Assembly (NCBI RefSeq): GCF_030209435.1
Contig: NZ_JARVRX010000001.1
Span: 904,267 to 968,266, forward strand
Reading direction: 5' to 3'
DNA: 64,000 bases
Source: Mycolicibacterium sp. lyk4-40-TYG-92
GTDB lineage: Bacteria; Actinomycetota; Actinomycetes; Mycobacteriales; Mycobacteriaceae
The notes under the pieces are model-generated. The model worked only from the letters and a program-made list of their open reading frames with translations, did not search any database and was not told where the DNA came from. The position numbers and the translations under genes are program-made. Below, piece by piece: positions 21,463 through 29,791 of the stretch. Within the stretch, counting starts at the first letter, position 1. Each line of letters opens with the position of its first letter.

Positions 21463-22732
21463 CTGTCAACCGTAACGCATCAACGTCCACTGCCAGTAGA
21501 CGACGCGCGTTGGAATCCGCCCCCGCCGACCGGATCTCGATGAGCTGCTGCAGGCTGTCGGCCAGCGCAATCGAGCCGGCTTCAGCATCGGCGTCCTCGA
21601 CCGCTTCGGATGGGGCATGGGAGACGCCGGTTGGGTTGCGCACGAACAACATTGCGGTGCTGACGTGGTCCTTCAACACACCGGCGTCGTGGCCGGCTCC
21701 GGTTCCCAGTACGGGGGCGTCATCGAGGGTGGTGCTCAGGCGGTCCCGCAGTTGTGAATCGAAATCAACTGTGGCGCTGAATGATTCCTCTGTCATGGTG
21801 ACACTGCAACCTTCGCCCGCGGCGGCGGTGTTGGCCGCCTCCGCGATCTCGTGCACCAAGAACTTGGTCACCGTGTCTTCCGGGTGGCGTACGTCGAGCC
21901 AGAGGTCGACGCGTGAGGCGATGACGTTGGTACCACCGGGCACCGGGACGATCCTGCCGACCGTGGCGCGCGCACCGCTGATGGCCCGCGCCTGTGTTTG
22001 GACGGCGGTGATCAGCCGAGCGGCGGCCACCATGGGGTCGGCGCGGTCCGTCATGAGCGTGGTGCCGGCGTGGTTGCCTTCGCCGGTGAAGGACAGCCGC
22101 CAGCGACCATGGCCGAGGATGGACGAGGCGACGGCCACCGGTCTACCCAGATCGACCAGACCGCGGCCCTGTTCGACGTGGAGTTCGACGAACGTGCCGA
22201 TCCGTCCGAGCGTCTCGGGGTCGGGTCCCAGATGCGCCGGATCGATTCCGGCGCAACGACTTGCCTCGGCGAACGTGGTGCCTTCGTTGTCGGTGAGTGA
22301 CCGGGCCCGGTCCGGGTCGATCGCTCCGGTCAGCAGCCGCGAGCCCAGGCATGCGACCCCGAACCGGGAGCCCTCCTCCTCGGGGAACACTGCGATGGCC
22401 CGGCACCCACCGACGCCGCGGGCGGCCAACAGATCGAAGGCGACCAATGCCGACGCCACCCCGAGTGGCCCGTCGTAGGCGCCGCCGCCAGGGACAGAGT
22501 CCAGGTGGCTGCCGGTGACGACGGCATCGTCACCGACTCCACCCGACCAGGCCCAGATGATGCCGTTGCGGTCGGTCTGGACGTCCAGGCCGCGCTTAGC
22601 CGCGTGCGCGACGAACCACGACCGCAGATCGAGTTCGGCCGTGGAATAGACGGGCCGGGTGTAGCCGCCGCGCTGGGTGTCGGCGCCGGTGCCGGCGATC
22701 TCGGCAAGCAATGAGGTGACGGTGTCGGGCAT
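21416..22732 (-). CDS. M20-family Zn amidohydrolase (allantoate amidohydrolase/N-carbamoylase type)
   Basis: 438 aa. The dinuclear-zinc ligands are in order: GSHLDSVPGGGAYDG (His, Asp), FPEEEGSRF (Glu), ELHVEQG (His), and GAGHDAGV near the C-terminus. This is the hydantoinase/carbamoylase branch, which removes carbamoyl or ureido groups from N-carbamoyl amino acids or allantoate, releasing ammonia. The C-terminal 16 residues overlap the regulator gene. It lies 5 bp after the FAD oxidoreductase gene in one operon of nitrogen genes. Whether the substrate is a ureide, a carbamoyl amino acid or N-carbamoylsarcosine cannot be decided; the sarcosine-oxidase-like neighbour makes the last attractive. 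Confidence 0.82.
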   Translation of the reverse strand: MPDTVTSLLAEIAGTGADTQRGGYTRPVYSTAELDLRSWFVAHAAKRGLDVQTDRNGIIWAWSGGVGDDAVVTGSHLDSVPGGGAYDGPLGVASALVAFDLLAARGVGGCRAIAVFPEEEGSRFGVACLGSRLLTGAIDPDRARSLTDNEGTTFAEASRCAGIDPAHLGPDPETLGRIGTFVELHVEQGRGLVDLGRPVAVASSILGHGRWRLSFTGEGNHAGTTLMTDRADPMVAAARLITAVQTQARAISGARATVGRIVPVPGGTNVIASRVDLWLDVRHPEDTVTKFLVHEIAEAANTAAAGEGCSVTMTEESFSATVDFDSQLRDRLSTTLDDAPVLGTGAGHDAGVLKDHVSTAMLFVRNPTGVSHAPSEAVEDADAEAGSIALADSLQQLIEIRSAGADSNARRLLAVDVDALRLTGGERRNATSQCGHHP

Positions 22733-22737
22733 GAAAG

Positions 22738-23916
22738 TCAGCGCATCTCGCCCGCACCGACGTACGGGTGCAGACTGTTCAGCGGCTTGCCTTCGGCGAA
22801 CCGTTCCAACCGGAAGTCCGCGGCCGGGACGTCCGGGTCGGTGCTGTCGCCCTCGAACACCAGGTCCGCGACCAGCTCGCCGACCGCGGGGCTGATTTTG
22901 AATCCGTGGCCGGCGAAGCCTGCTGCCAGAATCAATCCGTCGACCCCGCCGATCGGGGCGATCACCGGATTCCAGTCCGGCGGAACGTCATACACGCCCG
23001 CATAGGTGTGGGTCACCGCAGGCTCGGGGAAGCCGGGGAACCGGTGCATCACCTTCTCGCCGTAGGCCAGGACGGAAGCTTCGGCCGCGACGTTCGAATA
23101 GTTGTCGGGGTCGACGAACTTCTTCTGGAAGTCTGCGTGATCGCTGTTGCCGACCAGGAACTGGCCCGAGCCTTCGACACGGCAGTACTGCAGGCTGATC
23201 AGGTCGGAGATCACCGGGAGGTCGGGTAGCGGCTCCCCGGCATCCACGATCAGCAGTTCCGATCGGTAGGCCTCGATCGGGAAGTCGATACCCATGGCGG
23301 CCAACAACTTTGCCGACCACCAGCCGTTGGCCACGATCACCAGATCGGCGTCGATGAGATCACCGTTCTCCAGCATGACGCCGGTGACCTTGTCGCCGGC
23401 TGTCACGACACGGGCGACGGGCGTGTTCTGCCGGATCCGGGCACCCGCGGCCCGGGCGGCCTGCCCGAAGTGCAGGGCCAGTTGCGTCGCGTCGGCGAAT
23501 CCGCCCCGTGGTTCGTAGGAGGCCAGTGCCACATCGGAGGTCTCGAGCATCGGCCACAGCTTCTGCAAGGTGTCGGTGTCGATCAGTTCGACGTCGACGC
23601 CGAGCGACTGGTGCATGGCCGTGTTCGCGCTCAAGGCGTCGACGTTCTCGTCACCGACGAGCACGGTGTAGCCGACCTGCCGGAAGCCGACGGCGTCTCC
23701 GAGCTGTTCGATCACCGGCAGGCTGCGCCACGCCATCGCGGCGATCGACGGCACGCCGTAATGGGCGCGGACGATGCCTGATGACTTGCCTGTGCCACCG
23801 CTGGCGAGCTGATGGCGTTCCAGCACAACGACATCCGAGAGTCCGCGCTGGGTGAGGGAGTTGGCGATGGACAGCCCGATCAGCCCGCCGCCGACGATGA
23901 CGGCTTTCGACGCCAT
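22738..23916 (-). CDS. FAD-dependent amine/amino-acid oxidoreductase (sarcosine-oxidase beta-like)
   Basis: 392 aa from the ATG at 23916 (MASKAVIVGGGLIG). FAD-binding GxGxxG is in VIVGGGLIGLSIANS. The conserved SGGTGKSSGIVRAHYG segment is typical of the DAO family near the isoalloxazine site. The C-terminal ILAAGFAGHGFKISPAVGE closes the FAD fold, as in sarcosine oxidase beta and N-methylglutamate dehydrogenase catalytic subunits. The start overlaps the stop of the upstream glutamate-synthase-like gene by one base. With the GlxBCD-like genes it may oxidise an N-methyl amino acid. Its usual multi-subunit partners are absent from the window, so it may work alone. Confidence 0.82.
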   Translation of the reverse strand: MASKAVIVGGGLIGLSIANSLTQRGLSDVVVLERHQLASGGTGKSSGIVRAHYGVPSIAAMAWRSLPVIEQLGDAVGFRQVGYTVLVGDENVDALSANTAMHQSLGVDVELIDTDTLQKLWPMLETSDVALASYEPRGGFADATQLALHFGQAARAAGARIRQNTPVARVVTAGDKVTGVMLENGDLIDADLVIVANGWWSAKLLAAMGIDFPIEAYRSELLIVDAGEPLPDLPVISDLISLQYCRVEGSGQFLVGNSDHADFQKKFVDPDNYSNVAAEASVLAYGEKVMHRFPGFPEPAVTHTYAGVYDVPPDWNPVIAPIGGVDGLILAAGFAGHGFKISPAVGELVADLVFEGDSTDPDVPAADFRLERFAEGKPLNSLHPYVGAGEMR

Positions 23917-25271
23917 CAGAACGCCCCGGCCGCGGGGTGTCCCGGAATCCACGACGTACCTGCCAGCGGCACCCGCGCCATGGCGGCGGCCTCGATGGAC
24001 ACGGCGACCAGGTCTTCGGGTTCCAGGTGCGTCACATGTGCCTTGCCGCAGGCGCGGGCGATGGTCTGGGCCTCCATGGTCAGCACCCGCAGGTAGTTGG
24101 CGACCCGACGGCCGCCGTCGACCGGGTCCAGCGCCTGCTGCAATGCCGGGTCCTGCGTGGTGATGCCGGCCGGGTCGCGGCCGTCCTGGAAATCGTCGAA
24201 AAACCCGGCCGCCGAACCGAGTTGGGCGTACGCGGCCTCATATTTGGGGTGATTGTCGCCGAGGGCTATCAATGCGGCGGTCCCGATCGCGACGGCGTCG
24301 GCGCCGAGCGCCAGCGCTTTCGCCACATCGGCGCCGGTGCGGATACCGCCGGACACGATCAACTGCACACCGTCGGGCTTGCGGTGGACGCCGAGTTCCT
24401 GCAGCGCCTGCACGGCCTGCGGCACCGCGGCCAGGGTGGGGATGCCGACGTGTTCGATGAAGACCTCCTGCGTGGCTGCGGTGCCGCCCTGCATCCCGTC
24501 GACCACCACGACGTCCGCGCCGGCGTGTACCGCGAGTTTGACGTCGTAGTACGTGCGCGACGCGCCGACCTTGACGTAGATCGGCTTCTCCCAGTCGGTG
24601 ATCTCCCGGAGCTCGTTGATCTTGATGGTCAGATCATCGGGGCCCGTCCAGTCGGGGTGGCGAGATGCCGAACGCTGGTCGATACCCTGCGGCAGGTCCC
24701 GCATCCCGGCGACGCGTTCGGAAACCTTCTGTCCCAACAGCATGCCACCACCGCCGGGCTTGGCGCCCTGGCCCAGCACCACTTCGATGGCATCGGCACG
24801 ACGGAGGTCGTCCGGATTCATCCCGTACCGGTTCGGCAGATATTGGTAGACAAGGTGTTTGGAGTGGCCGCGTTCCTCGGGCGTCATGCCGCCGTCGCCC
24901 GTGGTGGTCGACGTGCCCACTTCCGAGGCGCCGCGCCCCAAGGCCTCTTTGGCCCGCCCGGACAGTGCCCCGAACGACATGCCGGCGATGGTGACCGGGA
25001 TATCCAGGTGCAGTGGATATTTGGCATTCCGTGCACCCAACGCCACATCGGTACCGCACTTTTCCCGATAGCCCTCAAGGGGGTAGCGCGACATCGATGC
25101 ACCCAGGAAGAGGAGGTCGTCGAAGTGGGGGAGCGCGCGCTTGGCGCCCCAGCCACGGATGTCGTAGATGCCGGTTTCCGCGGCCCGGTGGATGGCGGCG
25201 ATGGTTGTGCGGTCGAAGGTCGCGGACTCACGTAGACCGCGGTTCGCGCGGTCGTCTGCCGAGAAGGTCAT
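23916..25271 (-). CDS. FMN-binding glutamate-synthase-like protein (GlxD/MgsC type)
   Basis: 451 aa, TIM-barrel FMN domain of glutamate synthase as a separate protein. Visible are GMSFGALSGRAKEALGRGA, the glycine-rich GAKPGGGGMLLG loop, and the phosphate-binding GGIRTGADVAKALALGADAVAIG. The amidotransferase and beta-helix domains of full glutamate synthase are encoded by the two genes just upstream, giving the split GlxB-C-D/MgsA-B-C arrangement. In methylotrophs such a set makes N-methylglutamate from methylamine and glutamate; in others its role is unproven. It follows the GXGXG gene with a 13-bp gap. Confidence 0.86.
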   Translation of the reverse strand: MTFSADDRANRGLRESATFDRTTIAAIHRAAETGIYDIRGWGAKRALPHFDDLLFLGASMSRYPLEGYREKCGTDVALGARNAKYPLHLDIPVTIAGMSFGALSGRAKEALGRGASEVGTSTTTGDGGMTPEERGHSKHLVYQYLPNRYGMNPDDLRRADAIEVVLGQGAKPGGGGMLLGQKVSERVAGMRDLPQGIDQRSASRHPDWTGPDDLTIKINELREITDWEKPIYVKVGASRTYYDVKLAVHAGADVVVVDGMQGGTAATQEVFIEHVGIPTLAAVPQAVQALQELGVHRKPDGVQLIVSGGIRTGADVAKALALGADAVAIGTAALIALGDNHPKYEAAYAQLGSAAGFFDDFQDGRDPAGITTQDPALQQALDPVDGGRRVANYLRVLTMEAQTIARACGKAHVTHLEPEDLVAVSIEAAAMARVPLAGTSWIPGHPAAGAF

Positions 25272-25284
25272 GGGCTGGCCTCAA

Positions 25285-25965
25285 TCAGTAGGAGTTGTGG
25301 GCTTGGAAGTGGTAGAGGTTGCGCGCCGAGCCGTACCGCCGGTACGTGGCCGGGTCGTCGTCGTGGCCCGCGGCCTTGAGCAGGCCCGCGAGCTCCTCGA
25401 GGTGCTCGGCCGTCATCGGTTTTTCGATGCAGTCCGCCCCAAGGGATTTCACCTCTCCCCGGACGTACAGCCGGGCCTCGTAGATCGAGTCGCCGAGGGC
25501 GTCGCCGGCATCGCCGCGGATGACGATGCGGCCCTTCTGCGCCATGAATGCGCTCATGTGGCCCACCGAGCCGCCCACCACGATGTCCAGCCCTTTCAGC
25601 GAGATGCCGCACCGGGCGGCGGCATTGCCGTCGATGACCAGTAGTCCGCCGCGCCCGGTGGCGCCCGCCGACTGCGATGCGTCACCGGTGACGTGGACGA
25701 CGCCGCTCATCATGTTCTCGGCCAGGCCCTGCCCGGCGTTGCCGTTGACGGTGATCTCGGCTTTCTGGTTCATGCCGGCGGCGTAGTAGCCGACGTGGCC
25801 GTGAACGGTGATCTCGACCGGTGAGTTGACCCCGACGGCCACGTTGTGCGCGCCCTGCGGATTGGTGATGACGAACTGGCCGTCGATGCCGTCGGCATGC
25901 AGCGCCGCGTTGACGTCACGCAGACTCACGGTGGACAGGTCGAAAGTTGTTGGCGCGTCGCTCAT
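25285..25965 (-). CDS. GXGXG beta-helix subunit (GlxC/MgsB type)
   Basis: 226 aa from the ATG at 25965 (MSDAPTTFDLSTVSLRD); its first bases overlap the upstream stop (ATGA). Repeating G-x-x-G strands (VHGHVGYYAAG, VNGNAGQGLAENMMSG, GDAGDALGDSIYEARLYV) form the right-handed beta-helix that in glutamate synthase bridges the amidotransferase and FMN domains. It corresponds to the C-terminal domain of GltB as a free subunit. Neighbours supply the other two domains, so a heteromeric enzyme is the natural reading. No catalytic residue of its own is expected. Confidence 0.86.
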   Translation of the reverse strand: MSDAPTTFDLSTVSLRDVNAALHADGIDGQFVITNPQGAHNVAVGVNSPVEITVHGHVGYYAAGMNQKAEITVNGNAGQGLAENMMSGVVHVTGDASQSAGATGRGGLLVIDGNAAARCGISLKGLDIVVGGSVGHMSAFMAQKGRIVIRGDAGDALGDSIYEARLYVRGEVKSLGADCIEKPMTAEHLEELAGLLKAAGHDDDPATYRRYGSARNLYHFQAHNSY

Positions 25966-26873
25966 GCCGGCACCGCCTCTCGGCTCCAGGCGTAGACGAC
26001 CTCGGGCTCCGGCTCCCAGATGCGGGCGTCCTCGATCCCGGGCAGGTGTGCCAGGGCGCGGAACTCCGATGCCATGGCAACCCAGTCCGCCGTCTCCGCG
26101 ATCACCGCCGGCTTGCACGCGATGGCGTCGCGCACGATGGCGAAGCTGTCGCTGTTGGAGACCAGCAACGTGTAGAAACCGTCGAAAGTGGTTGTGAGAT
26201 CAGTCAATGCCTGCTCGACGTCGGATCCCGCGGCCAGCTCGTGCGCCACGAAGCGGGCCCCCACTTCGGTGTCGTTCTCAGAATCGAATTCGACCCCGGC
26301 GGCGCGCAGATCGCGCCGGATGCCGGCATGGTTGGCGAACGAACCGTTGTGCACCAGACACTGATCCGGGCCGACGGCATACGGATGTGCGCCGCTGGGG
26401 GTGACCGCCGATTCGGTGGCCATTCGGGTATGGCCGACGCCCTGCCACCCGCTCGCGCCGACCAGTCCCCAATTGTCGACCAGCGACGTGGGGGTGCCGA
26501 CGCCCTTGAGGACGGCCACGTCGGTGCCGAATCCGCCGACCAGGACGTGCGGGTACACCGCCTTGGCCGCCGCGAGCAGCGCTTCGGGGGCCGTGGGCGC
26601 CGATACCAGATAGGTCACATCGCGTGTGACGACGGTGATCTCGGTGTCCAGGCGGGCGCCGAGTGCTGCGGCGACCTGTTCAGCGGACTCGCCGACCTCG
26701 ATCAGCGAGATGGTGCTCTGCCCCGGAGGTGACCACTGGGGGTCGCCATACACGGCGATTCCGGCGGAGTCGGCGCCGCGCGCCTCCATGGCGGTCAGCA
26801 TGCCGGTCAACAGTTCACCCAGCCTGGGATACAGCTCGGGGTTGCGCAGGTGCAACCCGACGATTCCGCACAT
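25962..26873 (-). CDS. Class II glutamine amidotransferase subunit (GlxB/MgsA type)
   Basis: 303 aa. After removal of Met1, Cys2 (MCGIVGLHLRN) is the N-terminal nucleophile of the class II amidotransferases. GHTRMATES and LVHNGSFANHAG carry the glutamine-binding Arg and Asn-Gly oxyanion residues. It supplies ammonia from glutamine or, in N-methylglutamate synthase, handles gamma-glutamylmethylamide. First of the three tightly packed glutamate-synthase-like genes, with the glutamine-synthetase-family gene 66 bp upstream. This order (GS-like, amidotransferase, GXGXG, FMN) argues that the GS-like enzyme makes the gamma-glutamyl amide used by the complex. Confidence 0.87.
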   Translation of the reverse strand: MCGIVGLHLRNPELYPRLGELLTGMLTAMEARGADSAGIAVYGDPQWSPPGQSTISLIEVGESAEQVAAALGARLDTEITVVTRDVTYLVSAPTAPEALLAAAKAVYPHVLVGGFGTDVAVLKGVGTPTSLVDNWGLVGASGWQGVGHTRMATESAVTPSGAHPYAVGPDQCLVHNGSFANHAGIRRDLRAAGVEFDSENDTEVGARFVAHELAAGSDVEQALTDLTTTFDGFYTLLVSNSDSFAIVRDAIACKPAVIAETADWVAMASEFRALAHLPGIEDARIWEPEPEVVYAWSREAVPA

Positions 26874-26939
26874 GGTTGTACTGTTCCTTTCTCGTCGCGG
26901 CCCCGATGTGGTTGGCCGACAAGGTTTTTGTTGCAGTGC

Positions 26940-28277
26940 TCAGAAAGCGGTGAGGTAGCGCTCGTGCTCCCAGGCGCCGACCGCTGAATGCCAGTCCCAG
27001 AATTCGGTCTTCTTCAGGCGGGCGAAATAGGCGGCGACACTGGGGATGTCGGTGTTGGGTGCGATGGCGGCGTCGAGTGCACCGGTGATCACGTCGTCGG
27101 TCTCCAGCCGTTCGATCGCGTGCAACAGCGTGGCGGGGAGGCGTTCGTGTTTCGGTCCCGTGCCCAGGTCGCCGGGATCAGCAGCCCGTTTGACGCCGTC
27201 CAGTCCGGCGGCGAGGGCAACGGCGGCTGCCAGGTACGGGTTGGCGGAGCCGTCGCCGCCGCGCAGCTCGATGCGACTACTGTCCGGGACCCGCACGTAG
27301 TGGGTGCGGTCGTTGCCGCCGTAGGTCGGAAACCGTGGCGCCCAGGACGCACCCGACGCGGTCGAGATGGCGCCGGTTCGCTTGTAGGAATTGACCGTTG
27401 GCGCGATCACCGCCTGCATGGCGCACGCGTGATCGAGAATGCCGGCGATGAACGAATACGCCGTCGCGGACATCGCGAGGCCGCGGTCGTCCTCGCGGGG
27501 CTCGGTGGGGAACACCGGGGTGCCGCCACTGGTGAGTGACATGTGCATGTGCAGGCCGGATCCGGTCTTGTCCGCGAACGGTTTCGGCATGAACGTGGCG
27601 ATCATGCCCCGCTCGGCGGCCATCACGTTGAGCAGATAACGCAGGGTGATCACGCGGTCGCAGGTGGTCAGCGCCTCGGCGTAGTTGAAGTTCTGTTCGA
27701 ACTGGCCCGATCCGTCCTCGTGGTCGTTGGCATAGTTGCCCCAGCCGAGGCCGTTGATGGCAGTGCTGATCGACGAGAGGTGGTCGTACATCCGGGTGAC
27801 ACTGCGGGCGTCGTAACACGGTTGAGCCGCGGTGTCCTGGTCGTCGGCGGGCACCAACGCGCCGTTGGCGTCCCGTTTGAGCAGGAAATATTCGACCTCG
27901 GCGCCGATCCAGGGTTCGAAGCCGGCGTCGGCGGCCTGCTGGATCATGGCCTTGAGGATGTTTCGCGGAGCGAACGGCCACGGCGCGCCGTTGACGTACG
28001 GATCGCAATGGACAAGGGCCAGGCCCTCTTTGACGAAGGGGATCGGCGTGAACGACGCCGGGTCGGGCATGGCGACCAGGTCGGGATCCTTCGGCTCCTG
28101 ACCGATCGCGCCGACCGCGTAGCCGGCGAACCCGACTCCGTTGGTGGCGAGTTCGTCGACTGCTTCTACCGGTACCAGCTTGGCGCACGGCTTGCCGTTC
28201 AGATCGACGAAGAGCGCGAGGATGAACTTGGTTCCCGCCTGCGCGGCCAGTTCCGCTAGTGCGTGGGGCTTCGTCAT
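26940..28277 (-). CDS. Glutamine-synthetase-family enzyme (GlnT / gamma-glutamylmethylamide synthetase type)
   Basis: 445 aa. Glutamine-synthetase fold motifs are present: AEVEYFLLK, GSGLHMHMSLT, TVNSYKRTG and RIELRGGDGSANPYLAAA. It is ATP-dependent ligation of glutamate to ammonia or an amine. The adenylylated-tyrosine region of type I glutamine synthetase (NLYxLP) is not visible, so it is not the housekeeping GlnA. Clustering with GlxBCD/Mgs-like genes and an amine oxidoreductase points to GmaS-like gamma-glutamylmethylamide synthesis or GlnT-type nitrogen scavenging. Promoter region shared with divergent amtB contains GlnR-like boxes, so nitrogen limitation is the probable inducer. Confidence 0.85.
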   Translation of the reverse strand: MTKPHALAELAAQAGTKFILALFVDLNGKPCAKLVPVEAVDELATNGVGFAGYAVGAIGQEPKDPDLVAMPDPASFTPIPFVKEGLALVHCDPYVNGAPWPFAPRNILKAMIQQAADAGFEPWIGAEVEYFLLKRDANGALVPADDQDTAAQPCYDARSVTRMYDHLSSISTAINGLGWGNYANDHEDGSGQFEQNFNYAEALTTCDRVITLRYLLNVMAAERGMIATFMPKPFADKTGSGLHMHMSLTSGGTPVFPTEPREDDRGLAMSATAYSFIAGILDHACAMQAVIAPTVNSYKRTGAISTASGASWAPRFPTYGGNDRTHYVRVPDSSRIELRGGDGSANPYLAAAVALAAGLDGVKRAADPGDLGTGPKHERLPATLLHAIERLETDDVITGALDAAIAPNTDIPSVAAYFARLKKTEFWDWHSAVGAWEHERYLTAF

Positions 28278-28356
28278 GCCAACTCCCGACTACTGATAGG
28301 AATCATCGTTTCTCAATAGTAGACATCGCTGACTTGGGGATTGCAACAGAATCTAC

Positions 28357-28395
28357 GTAACTTCGGCGTTACGAGGTCGTTCACAAGCTTGTTAC
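28357..28395. promoter_or_regulatory. GlnR-like box cluster in the amtB divergent promoter
   Basis: GTAAC (28357), GTTAC (28368), GTTCAC (28379) and GTTAC (28391) occur at 11-, 11- and 12-bp steps, the helical spacing expected for tandem GlnR half-sites in actinobacteria. The first pair forms GTAAC-N6-GTTAC. It lies between the GS-like gene and amtB, both plausible GlnR targets. Confidence 0.5.
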
Positions 28396-28482
28396 GCGCA
28401 CCGTCTCGTCTACGCAAAGAAAACAATGTCTACTGTCCAGAGACGGGCATGCGGTATGCCCACGAATCTGTGAGGAGGCGAA

Positions 28483-29727
28483 ATGGACACCGGAACAACA
28501 GCATTCATGCTCTGTTGCATCATTGGGCTCACCATCATGATCCCGGGACTGGCGCTGTTCTACGGCGGCATGGTCAGTGTGAAGAGTTCGACCAACATGA
28601 TGATGATGACGTACGGCGCCGTGGCGGTCGTCGGAGTGCTGTGGGTGTTGTTCGGCTTCTCGATGACCTTCGGTACTTCCTACGGTGGTTTCGTCGGGAG
28701 CTTCACCGAGTTCGCGGGGATGAAGGACCTCCTGGACCCGATGACCACCATCAACGGCCTGCCGGTCAGTCTGTTTGCGCTGTTTCAGGCGCTCTTCGCG
28801 GCGCTGACCGTGGCAATCGTCTCGGGCGCCGCGGCGGACCGGATGAAGTTCGCCGCCTGGATGACGTTCGCGACAGCGTGGGCGATTCTGGTCTATTTCC
28901 CCGTCGCCCATTGGGTTTTCGCGGTCGACGGGGTCGTCACGAGCGATGCGAAGGGCGGCTGGATCGCCAACAAGTTGCATGCCATCGACTTCGCCGGTGG
29001 CACGGCCGTCCACATCAACGCGGGAGCAGCCGCGCTCGCGGTCGCGCTGGTGCTCGGCCGGTCGGCAACCTGGTCGTCACGTAAGCCCCACAACGTGCCG
29101 CTCACCCTGCTCGGTGCCGGCCTGCTGTGGGCCGGCTGGTACGCGTTCAATGGTGGATCGGCGCTGTCCGCCGGTAAGCCGGCCGCCATTGTCATGGTGA
29201 CGTCGTTTGTCGCGACGTGCGCGGCGACGCTGGGCTGGCTCCTGGTGGAGAAGTTCAAGGACGGTCACGTCACCGGCATCGGGGCCGCCTCCGGCGCGAT
29301 CACCGGTCTGGTTGCCATCACCCCGGCGTGCGGTGCGGTCACCCCGCTCGGTGCCATCTTCGTCGGCTTCATCCCGGCGGTGCTCTGCCCGTTCGCCATC
29401 GGCCTCAAGCACAAGTTCGGCTATGACGACTCGACCGACGTCGTCGGCGTCCACCTCGTCGGCGGCATCGTCGGCACCCTGCTGATCGGGTTCTTCGCCA
29501 GCTCGGGCATGCCCAACGGTGTCAACGGACTCCTGTACGGCGGCGGCGCAGACCTGCTGCTCAAGCAGGCCGTCGCCGCGGGGGCGGTCCTGGTCTACTC
29601 GTTCACGGTGGCCCTCGTGATCGCCCTCGTGATCAAGAAGATGATGGGGTTGCGCATCTCGGCGGAAGAGGAGGAAGAGGGCATCGACTCGACCCTGCAC
29701 CGCGATCCCGCGTACGAATTGATCTGA
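28483..29727 (+). CDS. amtB: Ammonium transporter
   Basis: 414 aa, Amt/Mep family. Eleven or so hydrophobic segments; the N-terminus (MDTGTTAFMLCCIIGLTIMIPG) begins the first. Family signatures include GLALFYGGMVSVKSS, the pore histidine regions AGGTAVHINAG and DVVGVHLVGGIVGT, and NGGSALSAG. It admits ammonium across the plasma membrane. Start ATG preceded by GAGGAGG 5 nt upstream. Divergent from the GS-like operon over GlnR-like boxes and followed by a strong hairpin terminator. No glnK or glnD follows, so this is not the canonical amtB-glnK-glnD operon but a second locus. Confidence 0.95.
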   Translation: MDTGTTAFMLCCIIGLTIMIPGLALFYGGMVSVKSSTNMMMMTYGAVAVVGVLWVLFGFSMTFGTSYGGFVGSFTEFAGMKDLLDPMTTINGLPVSLFALFQALFAALTVAIVSGAAADRMKFAAWMTFATAWAILVYFPVAHWVFAVDGVVTSDAKGGWIANKLHAIDFAGGTAVHINAGAAALAVALVLGRSATWSSRKPHNVPLTLLGAGLLWAGWYAFNGGSALSAGKPAAIVMVTSFVATCAATLGWLLVEKFKDGHVTGIGAASGAITGLVAITPACGAVTPLGAIFVGFIPAVLCPFAIGLKHKFGYDDSTDVVGVHLVGGIVGTLLIGFFASSGMPNGVNGLLYGGGADLLLKQAVAAGAVLVYSFTVALVIALVIKKMMGLRISAEEEEEGIDSTLHRDPAYELI

Positions 29728-29738
29728 GCAAGACACCG

Positions 29739-29776
29739 CGACACCTGGTCGGAGCTTTGGCTCGGACCAGGTGTCG
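29739..29776. terminator. Bidirectional hairpin terminator after amtB
   Basis: CGACACCTGGTC (29739-29750) pairs with GACCAGGTGTCG (29765-29776), extended inward by GAGC/GCTC after one mismatch, loop TTTG. It has no clear U-tract, as is common in mycobacteria. It lies between convergent amtB and the SDR gene. Confidence 0.75.
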
Positions 29777-29791
29777 TCGTCTGCGCGGTGT

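Noticed and set aside
23937..25235. 432-codon rightward frame opposite the FMN glutamate-synthase-like gene
   Set aside because: Antisense shadow of a gene with clear FMN-barrel motifs; composition is His/Arg/Gly-rich and not protein-like.
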